A stretch of 64,000 bases of DNA from positions 1 through 64,000 of the forward strand of contig JAAYUF010000156.1 in the NCBI GenBank assembly GCA_012517815.1, read 5' to 3'. The notes below the pieces were generated by a model that worked only from the letters and a program-made list of their open reading frames with translations, was not told where the DNA came from and searched no databases. The DNA is from Clostridiales bacterium (GTDB lineage: Bacteria; Bacillota; Clostridia; Christensenellales; Aristaeellaceae). The position numbers and the translations under genes are program-made. How positions within the stretch are numbered: the stretch's first letter is position 1; the number at the start of each line of letters is the position of its first letter. Of the stretch, positions 11,404 through 19,299 are shown piece after piece.

Positions 11404-11994
11404 GCTTTAATCGCAACTTCGTGCCGTCGATCTTGCTCGCATCTATTACGGTATCCAGTGACGTCGGTTTTGAATCCTTTTCCGCGCGGGGTTTTCCGGC
11501 CGCGAAGGCATCTGCCACCGCAGCCTGCGGTTTTACAGGCGGCGCCCCCGTCTCTGCCATTTCAGGCGAAATCCCGGTTTCCTCATCCTGCGGTTATGCC
11601 GGGCATCGGCGTCGCGTGCCCCTCCGCGCGGCGCCGGCCGCCCTCGCTTCGGCCTGCGCAAGCGCGCCGCTCCTCGCAGCCGCCCGGTGGGCATGGGTTC
11701 CCTCTGCGAAGGATCACCCGGCACGCGGCCTTTCATCCTGTGCCTGTCCGCCGCCCCGTTGGCCCTGACGCCTCTTGCCCGATCCCGGTCGCCGCTGTTT
11801 CCCTCCCTCGCCGTTCCGGGGGACGGCCTTTCGCGCAGCCCTTGCTTCCTCAGTATGGCTAGCGTTCCCGCGCTTCCCGCAGCCTACGACGCGGGATCAT
11901 CCCGTCCGGCGGTCGAGGTTTGTCTCCGATTCTGGAGATTCTCTCCCGAAATCCCATGCGGACGAAAGTTATTTCACGCATTTGAGGCGTCTTG
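11404..11994. other. Intergenic stretch without a recognisable gene
   Basis: About 590 bases between divergent genes. Short open frames on both strands are Pro/Arg/Ala-rich, lack ribosome sites and match nothing I know. Nothing else is evident apart from the promoters at the two ends. Confidence 0.6.
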
Positions 11995-12003
11995 TGCTAT
12001 AAT
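11995..12003 (+). promoter_or_regulatory. Extended -10 promoter upstream of the DUF3783 gene
   Basis: TGC-TATAAT, an extended -10 element, without a good -35 box (closest is TTTCAC at a 20-base spacing). It would give a leader of roughly 215 bases before the ATG at 12228. The same TGCTATAAT string forms the -10 region at 803-811. Confidence 0.55.
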
Positions 12004-12227
12004 CGGGATGAAAAAACACCGCTGCCTGTCATCGCCCGTGTGCGCCCGCGGCCGCCGCGCCATGGACGCGCGGGAGGCTGCCGGCGGGCGGCCGCTTTGG
12101 GAAGCCGCCGAAGCCAAAGCCTTCGCGCAGGCGTCCGTCGCCTGATCGCCGCGATATCACGCATTGCCTTTCCGGGATGTGCCGCGTTTCCCGTCGCCGG
12201 AAAGCGCCCAGTAGGAGGAATGCTCTC

Positions 12228-12626
12228 ATGAAACCGCCCGTCCTGCTCTGTTACCAACTTCAGGCGGAAAAAGCCAGGCTGATCCACCTGCTGGCCATGC
12301 GCCTGATGATTCGGGTACGCACGGTGCTCCCCGAGGAGTTCGGCCAGACGCTCGCCGCGCTGTGCGGCTACGAACCCCTTGCGGAAACCACTGCCGCGGG
12401 GCAGGCGTTCAGCGATGAGATGCTCGTGCTGGGCAATTTCCCGCAGGAACTGATCACGCGGTTTTTGATGGGGTTCCGGCAGTCCAAGATCGCGCCGGTC
12501 GCGCTCAAGGCCGTGTTGACGGAAACGAATATGCGCTGGAACTCCTACACCCTGCGCAGCCAGCTGGCCGCGGAACGCGACGCGATCGCGGCCGGCACAT
12601 CCGCGGATCATCCGGTTTCGACGTGA
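12228..12626 (+). CDS. DUF3783 domain protein
   Basis: A 132-residue protein of the DUF3783 family. Recognisable blocks are VLLCYQLQAEKARLIHLL, then IRVRTVLPEEFGQTLAAL, FSDEMLVLGNF and the closing VALKAVLTETNMRWNSY. The family has no known function. TAGGAGG (12212-12218) stands nine bases upstream and fixes the start. It lies 145 bp before the MEMO-AMMECR1 gene in the same direction and could share its transcript. Confidence 0.8.
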   Translation: MKPPVLLCYQLQAEKARLIHLLAMRLMIRVRTVLPEEFGQTLAALCGYEPLAETTAAGQAFSDEMLVLGNFPQELITRFLMGFRQSKIAPVALKAVLTETNMRWNSYTLRSQLAAERDAIAAGTSADHPVST

Positions 12627-12771
12627 ACGCCCGCAGTTCGTCGCCCTGCGCTGGAAGCGATCGCACCGTCCCGCAGGGGCCACGGTGTGGCTGCAGCATC
12701 CGCGGCGAACAGGTTTGGTTGTCATGACGGACGTTTCCCCCTTCGCCCACGCCCGGGAAGGAGCTGATTTT

Positions 12772-14157
12772 ATGGCCATACTCGCCGCCTATGCCGTGCC
12801 CCACCCTCCGATCCTCCTGCCGGAAGTCGGCCGCGGGGAAGAACGCAAGATCAGCCGTACGGCGCAGGCCTATGACGAGGTCATGCGGCGCGTCGCGCGG
12901 CACAGGCCGGACGTGCTGTTCCTCGCCAGCCCGCACGCCGATAGCTACGCCGACTACTTTCACCTTTCGCCCGGCCGCGTCGCGCACGGCAGTCTGGAAC
13001 AGTTCCACGCGCCGGACAGCCGGCTGGACGTGACGTACGATGAGGCGCTGGTTCAGGAAATCGAGAATCGCGCGCGCGCGCAAGGCTTGCCGGCGGGTAC
13101 GCGGGGGCGGCGCGAAGGGCCGCTGGACCACGGCACGCTCATTCCGCTTCTGTTTCTGGCGAAAACCGGCTTTGCCTGCCCGGTGGTGCGCATCGGCCTT
13201 TCCGGCCTTTCCGCGCGGTCGCATTACCGGCTTGGGCAGTGCCTGTCCGGCGCGGCGGATGCGTTGGGCCGCCGCGCGGTGTTCATTGCCAGCGGCGATC
13301 TGTCCCACAAGCTGAAAGCCGACGGCCCGTACGGCTTCGCGCCGGAAGGCCCCGCCTTGGATCGGGAACTGACGGAACGGTTCCGCTCGGCGGATTTCGG
13401 CGGGCTGCTGGCCATAGACGAACGGCTATCGGACGCCGCGGCGGAATGCGGCCTGCGCTCCTTCCAGATCATGGCGGGCGCGCTGGATCAGAAAGCCGTC
13501 GCGCCGGAGGTGCTCAGCTACGAGGGGCCTTTCGGGGTGGGGTACTGCGTGGCCGCGTTTGAGGTTACCGGCGCGGACGCGACCCGCAATTTTGACGAAC
13601 GGTACGTGCAGGACCGCCGCGCCCAGCGGGAGGCGCACCGGGCGGCCGAGGACGATTTCGTGCGGCTGGCCCGCCTGAGTCTGGAAACCTACGTCCGCTC
13701 CGGCAGGCGCGCCGCCGTGCCGGAAGGGCTTTCCCCGGAACTTACAGAGGCGCGCGGCGGCGCGTTCGTCTCGCTGCACATGGACGGCCGGCTGCGCGGC
13801 TGCATCGGGACCATATCCCCCACGCGGGCAAATCTGGCGCAGGAGATCATGCAAAACGCCGTGTCCGCCGCGGTGTCCGATCCCCGTTTCGATCCCGTGC
13901 AGGTTGAGGAACTGGGGGAGCTCACCTACAGCGTGGACGTGCTCGCCCCGGCCGAGCGGATCGACGGGCCGGAAATGCTTGACCCGAAGCGCTACGGGGT
14001 CATCGTGGAAAGCGGCAACCGGCGCGGGCTGCTCCTGCCCGATCTGGAGGGCGTGGATACCGTGGCACAGCAGATGGAAATCGCCAGGCGAAAGGCGGGC
14101 ATCGGCGCGCAGGAGGAGGTAACGCTCTCCCGTTTCGAGGTGGTGAGGCATCATTGA
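12772..14157 (+). CDS. AmmeMemoRadiSam fusion protein (MEMO/LigB-like domain plus AMMECR1 domain)
   Basis: A 461-residue two-domain protein. Residues 1 to about 265 are a MEMO/LigB-like fold (AVPHPPILLPEVG at the start, DHGTLIPLLFL and FIASGDLSHKL with the metal-site histidines). Residues from about 285 to the end are an AMMECR1 domain with GAFVSLHMDGRLRGCIGT and VEELGELTYSVDVL. These domains plus a radical SAM enzyme form the widespread AmmeMemoRadiSam system; its chemistry is unsettled. The start at 12772 has AAGGAG upstream; an in-frame ATG further up has none. The stop codon overlaps the TTG start of the radical SAM gene, so the two are translationally coupled. Confidence 0.92.
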   Translation: MAILAAYAVPHPPILLPEVGRGEERKISRTAQAYDEVMRRVARHRPDVLFLASPHADSYADYFHLSPGRVAHGSLEQFHAPDSRLDVTYDEALVQEIENRARAQGLPAGTRGRREGPLDHGTLIPLLFLAKTGFACPVVRIGLSGLSARSHYRLGQCLSGAADALGRRAVFIASGDLSHKLKADGPYGFAPEGPALDRELTERFRSADFGGLLAIDERLSDAAAECGLRSFQIMAGALDQKAVAPEVLSYEGPFGVGYCVAAFEVTGADATRNFDERYVQDRRAQREAHRAAEDDFVRLARLSLETYVRSGRRAAVPEGLSPELTEARGGAFVSLHMDGRLRGCIGTISPTRANLAQEIMQNAVSAAVSDPRFDPVQVEELGELTYSVDVLAPAERIDGPEMLDPKRYGVIVESGNRRGLLLPDLEGVDTVAQQMEIARRKAGIGAQEEVTLSRFEVVRHH

Positions 14158-14972
14158 TCTGCGGGCTTTGCCCCCGCGGGTGTTCGCTCGCGGAAGGCCA
14201 GACGGGGTTTTGCCGCGCGCGGGCCAACCGGGGCGGCGAGATCGTGTGCCAGAACTACGGCAGGCTGACGTCGCTCCAGTTGGACCCCATTGAAAAAAAG
14301 CCGCTGCGGCGGTTTCATCCGGGCGGCCTGATCCTCTCCGCGGGCAGTTACGGCTGCAACCTGCGCTGCCCCTACTGCCAGAACAGCGATATCAGCATGG
14401 CCGACGAACGCTGCCCCACCGCCGACGTGCCGCCGGAGGCGCTGGTGGCCAAGGCGCTGGAGCTGGTGCCCAGGGGCAACATCGGTATCGCCTACACCTA
14501 CAACGAGCCGCTGGTGGGCTACGAGTACGTGCGCGACTGCGCGGCGCTGGCCCGGGAAGCCGGGCTTTGCAACGTGCTGGTGACCAACGGCATGATCAAC
14601 GAACAGCCGCTTTGTGCGCTGCTGCCGCTGATCGACGCGATGAACATCGACCTGAAAGGCTTTACCCAGGAGGCGTACGATTTTGTCGGCGGCGATCTGG
14701 GCGCCGTGAAGGCGAGCATCCGTCACGCGGCGGCGGTCTGCCATGTGGAGGTGACCACGCTGATCGTGCCCGGCGTTACCGACACGGAGGCGGACATGGA
14801 GGCCGAGGCCGCCTGGCTTGCCTCGATCAGCCCCGACCTGCCGCTGCACATCAGCCGATTTTTCCCGCGGTACCGCATGTCGGACAGCCACCCCACGCCG
14901 GTGGCCGCGGTGTACCGCCTGCGGGACATCGCGCGCGGGCGGCTGAAATACGTGTATACCGGCAACTGCTGA
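14154..14972 (+). CDS. amrS: AmmeMemoRadiSam system radical SAM enzyme
   Basis: A 272-residue radical SAM protein. The cluster motif is Cys68-x3-Cys72-x2-Cys75 (SYGCNLRCPYCQ); a further four Cys pattern at the N-terminus (MICGLCPRGC, then FC at residue 20) is typical of this group. Blocks YTYNEPL and MNIDLKGF are family signatures. The start is a TTG whose last two bases belong to the stop codon of the preceding gene (TTGA overlap), with GGTGAGG close upstream; no ATG fits. Its partner proteins are the fused MEMO and AMMECR1 domains just upstream. Confidence 0.92.
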   Translation: MICGLCPRGCSLAEGQTGFCRARANRGGEIVCQNYGRLTSLQLDPIEKKPLRRFHPGGLILSAGSYGCNLRCPYCQNSDISMADERCPTADVPPEALVAKALELVPRGNIGIAYTYNEPLVGYEYVRDCAALAREAGLCNVLVTNGMINEQPLCALLPLIDAMNIDLKGFTQEAYDFVGGDLGAVKASIRHAAAVCHVEVTTLIVPGVTDTEADMEAEAAWLASISPDLPLHISRFFPRYRMSDSHPTPVAAVYRLRDIARGRLKYVYTGNC

Positions 14973-15070
14973 CCGATAAGGCCGCATGCCCGGCGCACGG
15001 GCGCGGCTGGCGGAACCCATCCCCGACCGAATGCTTTATTGAGGGCCCCTTGTGCCCTGGCATAGCAAGA

Positions 15071-15105
15071 CCGTTTCCCGTGTGCCCTGTCGCGCCGGGA
15101 AACGG
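15071..15105. terminator. Probable bidirectional terminator between radical SAM gene and BMC operon
   Basis: Arms CCGTTTCCCG (15071-15080) and CGGGAAACGG (15096-15105) pair perfectly. The plus side is followed by CCCGTTTGTTT. It stands between two convergent transcripts. Confidence 0.6.
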
Positions 15106-15232
15106 CCCGTTTGTTTATACATGCTGTTTTGCCAAACTGCCGCCGGCCGCGCGGCCCTGGCGGATGCCGGTTCTCGCCCGCGCGAGGCTTGCCGGCTCCC
15201 GCTGCGCACCGTGCGCGCCGGCTTTTCCAGGC

Positions 15233-15259
15233 AACGCCGCCCGGCTTTCGCGCGGCGTT
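15233..15259 (-). terminator. Hairpin just after the last BMC gene
   Basis: Arms AACGCCGC and GCGGCGTT (8 bp) begin two bases after the stop codon of the last BMC-P gene. Without a clear U-run this may stabilise the 3' end rather than terminate. Confidence 0.4.
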
Positions 15260-15261
15260 TG

Positions 15262-15525
15262 TTACAGCGTTTCCGGATCGATGATGCCTGCGATGGTCAG
15301 ATCGCTGGGCGGAGGATTATCCCGGCTGAGCATCAGGGCGGCTTCCGCGCGGCCGATCATGTAAACCGTATCGCCGATACCGGCCTGCCGCGTGCCGTCG
15401 CAGGCGATCACCAGTCCCTTTTCCAGGCCGTTGACCAACTGGCGCACCACCATCAGCTTGATGCCCTGAAAAGCGGGCGTTTTCACCGTGCAAACCACCG
15501 TGCCCACCACGCGCCCGATGTTCAA
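15262..15525 (-). CDS. BMC-P vertex protein 4 (EutN/CcmL family)
   Basis: An 87-residue EutN/CcmL-type protein. Five copies cap each vertex of a polyhedral microcompartment shell. The family pattern is clear: IGRVVGTVVCTVK at the N-terminus, KLMVVRQL, then GIGDTVYMIGRAEAAL and the closing IAGIIDPETL. I choose the TTG at 15525 because GGGGGCGG precedes it just after the stop codon of the upstream gene and because it gives the normal N-terminus; a GTG at 15549 would add eight residues. It is the last of four consecutive BMC-P genes and the last gene of the operon. Confidence 0.88.
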   Translation of the reverse strand: MNIGRVVGTVVCTVKTPAFQGIKLMVVRQLVNGLEKGLVIACDGTRQAGIGDTVYMIGRAEAALMLSRDNPPPSDLTIAGIIDPETL

Positions 15526-15536
15526 ACCGCCGCCCC

Positions 15537-15830
15537 CTATCCATGACACCGTGTCGTTCTGCCCCGGCAGGTGAAGGAATCGATCACCCCGCAGATGGTG
15601 ACGCTCGCGATGAGCGTCTTGTCCTGCAGGACCATCTGGGCCGAGCCGCCGTCGTTGTTGAGCAGCACGATATCGCCCACGCCCGCGTTCGCCGCGTCCA
15701 GCGCGACCACTTCCTCGCCCACCTCGTGAAGGTTCAGGTCGAGGTTGCGTACCTTAAGCATTTTCATGCCGCGGTACGGTTCGTATTTCACGGTGGAAAC
15801 CACCGTACCTGTGACGCGCCCCAGCTTCAT
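15537..15830 (-). CDS. BMC-P vertex protein 3 (EutN/CcmL family)
   Basis: A 97-residue shell pentamer protein: MKLGRVTGTVVSTVK at the start, GMKMLKVRNLDLN, AGVGDIVLLNNDGGSAQM, and VTICGVIDSF near the end. The ATG shares four bases with the stop of the preceding gene (ATGA), a sign of coupled translation. Sequence differs clearly from its three neighbours, so this is not a recent duplicate. Confidence 0.92.
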   Translation of the reverse strand: MKLGRVTGTVVSTVKYEPYRGMKMLKVRNLDLNLHEVGEEVVALDAANAGVGDIVLLNNDGGSAQMVLQDKTLIASVTICGVIDSFTCRGRTTRCHG

Positions 15831-16138
15831 AGGCCGCTCTCCGCCTTGGATTTGTCGTACTTGCGCGCGCCCAGTACGTCCACGAAGTCGACGATGCCTA
15901 CGATGGAGCTGTCCACGGGCTTTCCAGTGGTCAGATCCGTCTGCCGGGAGGAGCTTCCGCCCGCCCACATGACGATTTCACCCTCGCCCGCGCCAACGGT
16001 ATCCACCGTGACAAACGGCGCGCCCTTTTCCTGCATGGTGTCCATATCGATCGGGACGGCCACCAGCAGCTTGAGCCCTTCCAGCCGTTCGGATTTTCGG
16101 GTGCTCACCACGGAGCCGATCACTCTGGCCAGTTGCAC
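15827..16138 (-). CDS. BMC-P vertex protein 2 (EutN/CcmL family)
   Basis: A 103-residue shell pentamer protein (QLARVIGSVVSTRKSE at the start, GAGEGEIVMWAGGSSSRQ in the middle, SIVGIVDFVDV at the end). The GSSSRQ loop is shared with BMC-P 1 and is typical of EutN proteins. The reading frame overlaps the end of BMC-P 1 by 19 bases and the start of BMC-P 3 by four. Confidence 0.93.
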   Translation of the reverse strand: MQLARVIGSVVSTRKSERLEGLKLLVAVPIDMDTMQEKGAPFVTVDTVGAGEGEIVMWAGGSSSRQTDLTTGKPVDSSIVGIVDFVDVLGARKYDKSKAESGL

Positions 16139-16443
16139 GCGTCCGCCTCCTTTGCCTTGTCATAGGTCCGTCTGCCGCGGATGTCGATGGAATCCAGTAT
16201 GCCGTAGATCGTGTAATCCGAGGCGAATTTTTTGGAGGTATCCGACTGCCGGGAGGAGCTTCCGTAGGCGCAGAACACCAGGTCGCCTTCCCCGGCGCCC
16301 ACGTCGTCCACGCAGATCACGTAATCCTCCTGCATGGCGAGCGTATCCAGCGCCACCGTCTGCACGATCAGCAGCTTGGCGCCGGTCAGGGTGGGCACCT
16401 TATTGGTGCTCACCACGTTGCCGGTCACGCGGCCCACAAGCAT
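16120..16443 (-). CDS. BMC-P vertex protein 1 (EutN/CcmL family)
   Basis: A 107-residue shell pentamer protein (MLVGRVTGNVVSTNK, GAGEGDLVFCAYGSSSRQ, IYGILDSIDI). Two ATG codons lie six bases apart; the second (16443) is preferred because GGGAGG is seven bases upstream of it, whereas the first almost touches the ribosome site. It follows the LacI regulator gene by 47 bp and opens the run of four BMC-P genes. Confidence 0.93.
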   Translation of the reverse strand: MLVGRVTGNVVSTNKVPTLTGAKLLIVQTVALDTLAMQEDYVICVDDVGAGEGDLVFCAYGSSSRQSDTSKKFASDYTIYGILDSIDIRGRRTYDKAKEADACNWPE

Positions 16444-16490
16444 GGTCATCCCTCCCCGCGAAAAATGGTTGCTTTCGCCCGGCGCCTTTG

Positions 16491-17501
16491 CTACGCCTTG
16501 GGCATGGTGCTGCCGCGCACCACCAGCCGGCCGGAGAGCCGCATGTGCATGCTGGGCCAGTTGGGGTACTTGATGCGCTTGCGAAGCGTATCCACAGCCA
16601 GCGTGCCCAGCGCCGAGCGCGAAATGCGCATGGTGGTCAGCGCCGGCATGGTCATGGCGCTGAAGGGGATGTCGTCCACGCCGATGATGGAGAAATCCTC
16701 GGGAATGTTGTACCCCGCCTCACGCACGGCTTTCATGACGCCGATGGCGACGGTGTCGTTATCGGCCACGGCCGCGCCGTGGGGCACATACTCGCCCGTT
16801 TCCAGCAGGCGCTTCATGTCCTTGTAGGACCCGCTCAGCGTGGGCATGATGCGGATGGGCTCCGGTATGGGCAGCCCCAGCCGCTCCATCTCACGCTGAT
16901 AGCCATGGTAGCGCTCCAGACAGTTGCTGATGGGCAGGCTAAAGCACACGTACCCGATATCCCGGTATCCCAGCCCGTAGAGGTAGCGCACGGCTTCGGC
17001 GCTGATGGTTTCGTTATCCATCACCACGCTGTCCACATGCATGTCCCGCATGCTGTGATCCAGCACCACGATGGGCACGGTAATCAGGTCCAGAAGCTTG
17101 TAGTCGTTATCGCTCAGTTCCGTGCCCATCAGGATCACGCCGTCCGGCGGCGCGGTCATCAGCTCGGTCAGGGTTTCCGTGGCGGTCGCCACCTCGCAGT
17201 TGACCATCGCCAGGTCATAGCCGTAATGCCGGCACTCGCTCTCGATCTGGTCGATGATGGAGGCGATGAAACCCTGGTTTTCCTCCAGCGCGATGCCATG
17301 GGTGCGGAACTTGATCACGCAAAGCCTGAAACGTTTGGGTTTGCCGGTGCGCTTCTGGCCGGGGACGATGTAGTTGTTTTCCTCGATGACGGTCTGCACC
17401 CTGCGCCGGGTTTCTTCGCTGACGCCTTTTTTATTGTTGATGACCAGCGAAACCGCTGCCGGAGAGACCCCTGCTAAGTTGGCAATTTCCCTGATCGTCA
17501 T
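16491..17501 (-). CDS. LacI family transcriptional regulator of the BMC operon
   Basis: A 336-residue LacI/GalR-type repressor. The N-terminal helix-turn-helix reads TIREIANLAGVSPAAVSLVI, followed by the hinge and a periplasmic-binding-protein-like effector domain (DGVILMGTELSDND, IIGVDDIPFSAM, MTMPALTTMRIS). The gene is embedded between dhaL and the BMC-P genes, 13 bp after dhaL, so it would be made with the operon and probably controls it through autoregulation. Candidate operators are the inverted repeats at 31150-31193. The effector is unknown; a phosphorylated or free pentose is a reasonable guess. Confidence 0.9.
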   Translation of the reverse strand: MTIREIANLAGVSPAAVSLVINNKKGVSEETRRRVQTVIEENNYIVPGQKRTGKPKRFRLCVIKFRTHGIALEENQGFIASIIDQIESECRHYGYDLAMVNCEVATATETLTELMTAPPDGVILMGTELSDNDYKLLDLITVPIVVLDHSMRDMHVDSVVMDNETISAEAVRYLYGLGYRDIGYVCFSLPISNCLERYHGYQREMERLGLPIPEPIRIMPTLSGSYKDMKRLLETGEYVPHGAAVADNDTVAIGVMKAVREAGYNIPEDFSIIGVDDIPFSAMTMPALTTMRISRSALGTLAVDTLRKRIKYPNWPSMHMRLSGRLVVRGSTMPKA

Positions 17502-17514
17502 GCCGGTATCCGTC

Positions 17515-18126
17515 CTATCTCATCATGGTTTGGGAGAAACCCTCCATCAGCAATACGGCAACGGCCGCGCCCGGGTCGAGATATTCGCGGGACTGTTCGC
17601 CCCGAATGGCCATGCGGCCGTGCCTGGCCAGCATCCCCCTGGTCGCCTCAAAGGCTTCCTGCGCGGCTTTGGCCGCCAGAGGCGCGGCGGTTTTCATGTC
17701 CCCGGTGTTCTGCTCCAGCGCCTCGACGGCCGGGTACAGGCCGTCCAAAAACGTTTTTTCTCCCAGTTGCGCCTTGCCGCGGCTCTGCACGCCCGCGTAA
17801 AACGCGCGGAAGAACCTGGCCCACTGCGAACCGTCCATGGTTTCGACGCCCCGTAGTTCTTTTCCTGCATTCATCAGCCCGCTGGCCATCAGCGTGCCCA
17901 TGGTGGACGGCACTGCGGAGCCCATCGCTTTGCCGGCGAAATACGCGAACTTCCCGGCATCGTTTTCGGCGCTGTCCCCAACGGCTTCGTACGCCGCGCG
18001 GAACCCGTCCGCCATTGTCAGGCCCAGATCGCTGTCGCCCACGGCCCCGTCCAGCTCGATCAGGCGCTGTTGGTTCTTTTGCATCAGCTCCGCCCAGTTT
18101 TTCAGCAGTTCCTTGAGTTCGGCCAT
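17515..18126 (-). CDS. dhaL: Dihydroxyacetone kinase L subunit (DhaL)
   Basis: A 203-residue DhaL/DAK2-type nucleotide-binding subunit. The Mg/ADP-binding aspartates are at residues 26, 31 and 33 (LDGAVGDSDLG), as in E. coli DhaL; GSAVPSTMGTLMASGLM is the second signature. Together with DhaK it phosphorylates dihydroxyacetone or a related short ketose. No DhaM phosphotransfer subunit lies nearby, so the phosphate donor may be ATP (as in the two-subunit tetrulose kinases) rather than the PTS; this cannot be decided here. The start has AAGGGGGA upstream, and 14 bp separate it from dhaK. Confidence 0.9.
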   Translation of the reverse strand: MAELKELLKNWAELMQKNQQRLIELDGAVGDSDLGLTMADGFRAAYEAVGDSAENDAGKFAYFAGKAMGSAVPSTMGTLMASGLMNAGKELRGVETMDGSQWARFFRAFYAGVQSRGKAQLGEKTFLDGLYPAVEALEQNTGDMKTAAPLAAKAAQEAFEATRGMLARHGRMAIRGEQSREYLDPGAAVAVLLMEGFSQTMMR

Positions 18127-18140
18127 GGCAGCGTTCCCCC

Positions 18141-19154
18141 TTACAGCGCGAATTGTTTGTAGAACGGCGTGTTGGCGGGGGCGGCGAGGTATTTCTTAAG
18201 CTCGTCGTCCACCTTGAGCAGGGATATGGACGCGCCGGCCATCTCCATGGAGGTCGCAAACTCGCCCACATAGGCGTGGAACACCCGGATGCCCCGCGCC
18301 GTGAGGGTTTCGTTCACGCGGCGGTAGATCACGTACAGCTCCTCCAGCGGCGTCGCGCCCAGGCCGTTGACCAGCACCGCGACCTCGTCGCCGCTTTGGT
18401 AGGGCAGGTCGCTTATCACCGGCGCCAGCATCTCGTCCACGATGGCGTCGGCCGGCAGCAGCTCGCCGCGGCGCACGCCGGGCTCGCCGTGGATGCCCAT
18501 GCCGATCTCCATTTCAGTACCGCCGATTTCAAAGCTCGGCCGCCCCACGCGGGGCACCGTGCAGCTGGAAAGCGCCACGCCCATCGTGCGCACGTTGGCG
18601 CACGCCTTGTCGGCTACGCGCTTGACCTCGTTTAGCGAAAGCCCGTCCGCCGCCGCCGCGCCCGCGCACTTGAACACGAAGTAAATCCCCGCCACGCCCC
18701 GGCGGCGGTTGGGCTCGCCGGACGCGGCGGCCGGCCCGGCTACGTCCTCGCCGGCCACGCAGCTTTCCACGCGGATGCCGTGCTCAAAATCCGCCATTTC
18801 CGCGGCGGTGTCGAAGTTGAAGATATCGCCGTTGTAGTTGCCGTAGATGTAGAGCACGCCGCCCCCCTGATCGATGTGCCGGGTTACGGCGAGCATCTGC
18901 TCGGCGCTGGGGGACTGGAACACATCGCCGATGGCGCAGCCGTCCAGCATGCCTTCGCCGACATACCCCAAAAACAGCGGCAAATGCCCGGAGCCGCCGC
19001 CCGTCGCAAGACCCACTTTGCCCTCGTGTCGGCGCGCGTTCACCAGACAGTGCAGGTCGCCCTCCACGTAGGCCAGCTCGTCCGGGTGGGCCGCGTAGAT
19101 CCCTTCCAGCATCTCGGGAATGAACCGTTCCGCGGTGTTGATGATCTTTTTCAT
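18141..19154 (-). CDS. dhaK: Dihydroxyacetone kinase K subunit (DhaK)
   Basis: A 337-residue DhaK-type substrate-binding subunit. The glycine-rich site GLATGGGSGHLPLFLGYVG and His222 in GMGIHGEPG, which binds the ketose as a hemiaminal in DhaK proteins, are both present. Homology begins at the ATG at 19154; GGAAC stands upstream and the further open frame runs through a long GC hairpin. The pair DhaK-DhaL inside a BMC operon is unusual; the aldolase step of the proposed pathway already yields DHAP, so the kinase may rescue free dihydroxyacetone or act on another ketose. Confidence 0.9.
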   Translation of the reverse strand: MKKIINTAERFIPEMLEGIYAAHPDELAYVEGDLHCLVNARRHEGKVGLATGGGSGHLPLFLGYVGEGMLDGCAIGDVFQSPSAEQMLAVTRHIDQGGGVLYIYGNYNGDIFNFDTAAEMADFEHGIRVESCVAGEDVAGPAAASGEPNRRRGVAGIYFVFKCAGAAAADGLSLNEVKRVADKACANVRTMGVALSSCTVPRVGRPSFEIGGTEMEIGMGIHGEPGVRRGELLPADAIVDEMLAPVISDLPYQSGDEVAVLVNGLGATPLEELYVIYRRVNETLTARGIRVFHAYVGEFATSMEMAGASISLLKVDDELKKYLAAPANTPFYKQFAL

Positions 19155-19248
19155 GGGGGGTGTTCCTTTCTGTACGCGCGTTCGCTTACGCCCGCGCAAT
19201 GCGCCGGCGGCTGAGCCAGCCGGCGGCGCGCTGTGCGGGAAATCAGCG

Positions 19249-19293
19249 ACGGCCGCCCCGCCCCGCCGCGGCGCGGCGGGGCGGGGCGGCCGT
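19249..19293. repeat. 21-bp perfect GC-only hairpin inside the BMC operon
   Basis: Arms 19249-19269 and 19273-19293 are perfectly complementary around a three-base loop (GGC), almost entirely G and C. It lies between fucU and dhaK and has no U-run, so it could slow polymerase, stabilise the upstream messenger or mark a processing site. A second imperfect GC hairpin follows at 19201-19229. Confidence 0.6.
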
Positions 19294-19299
19294 TCGGGC

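Noticed and set aside
11366-11560. 64-codon minus-strand frame overlapping the tig promoter
   Set aside because: It contains the tig promoter and lacks a ribosome site and homology.
12007-12145. Small frame beginning MKKHRC just after the extended -10 element
   Set aside because: The ATG follows the -10 box too closely and has no ribosome site; better read as leader of the DUF3783 messenger.
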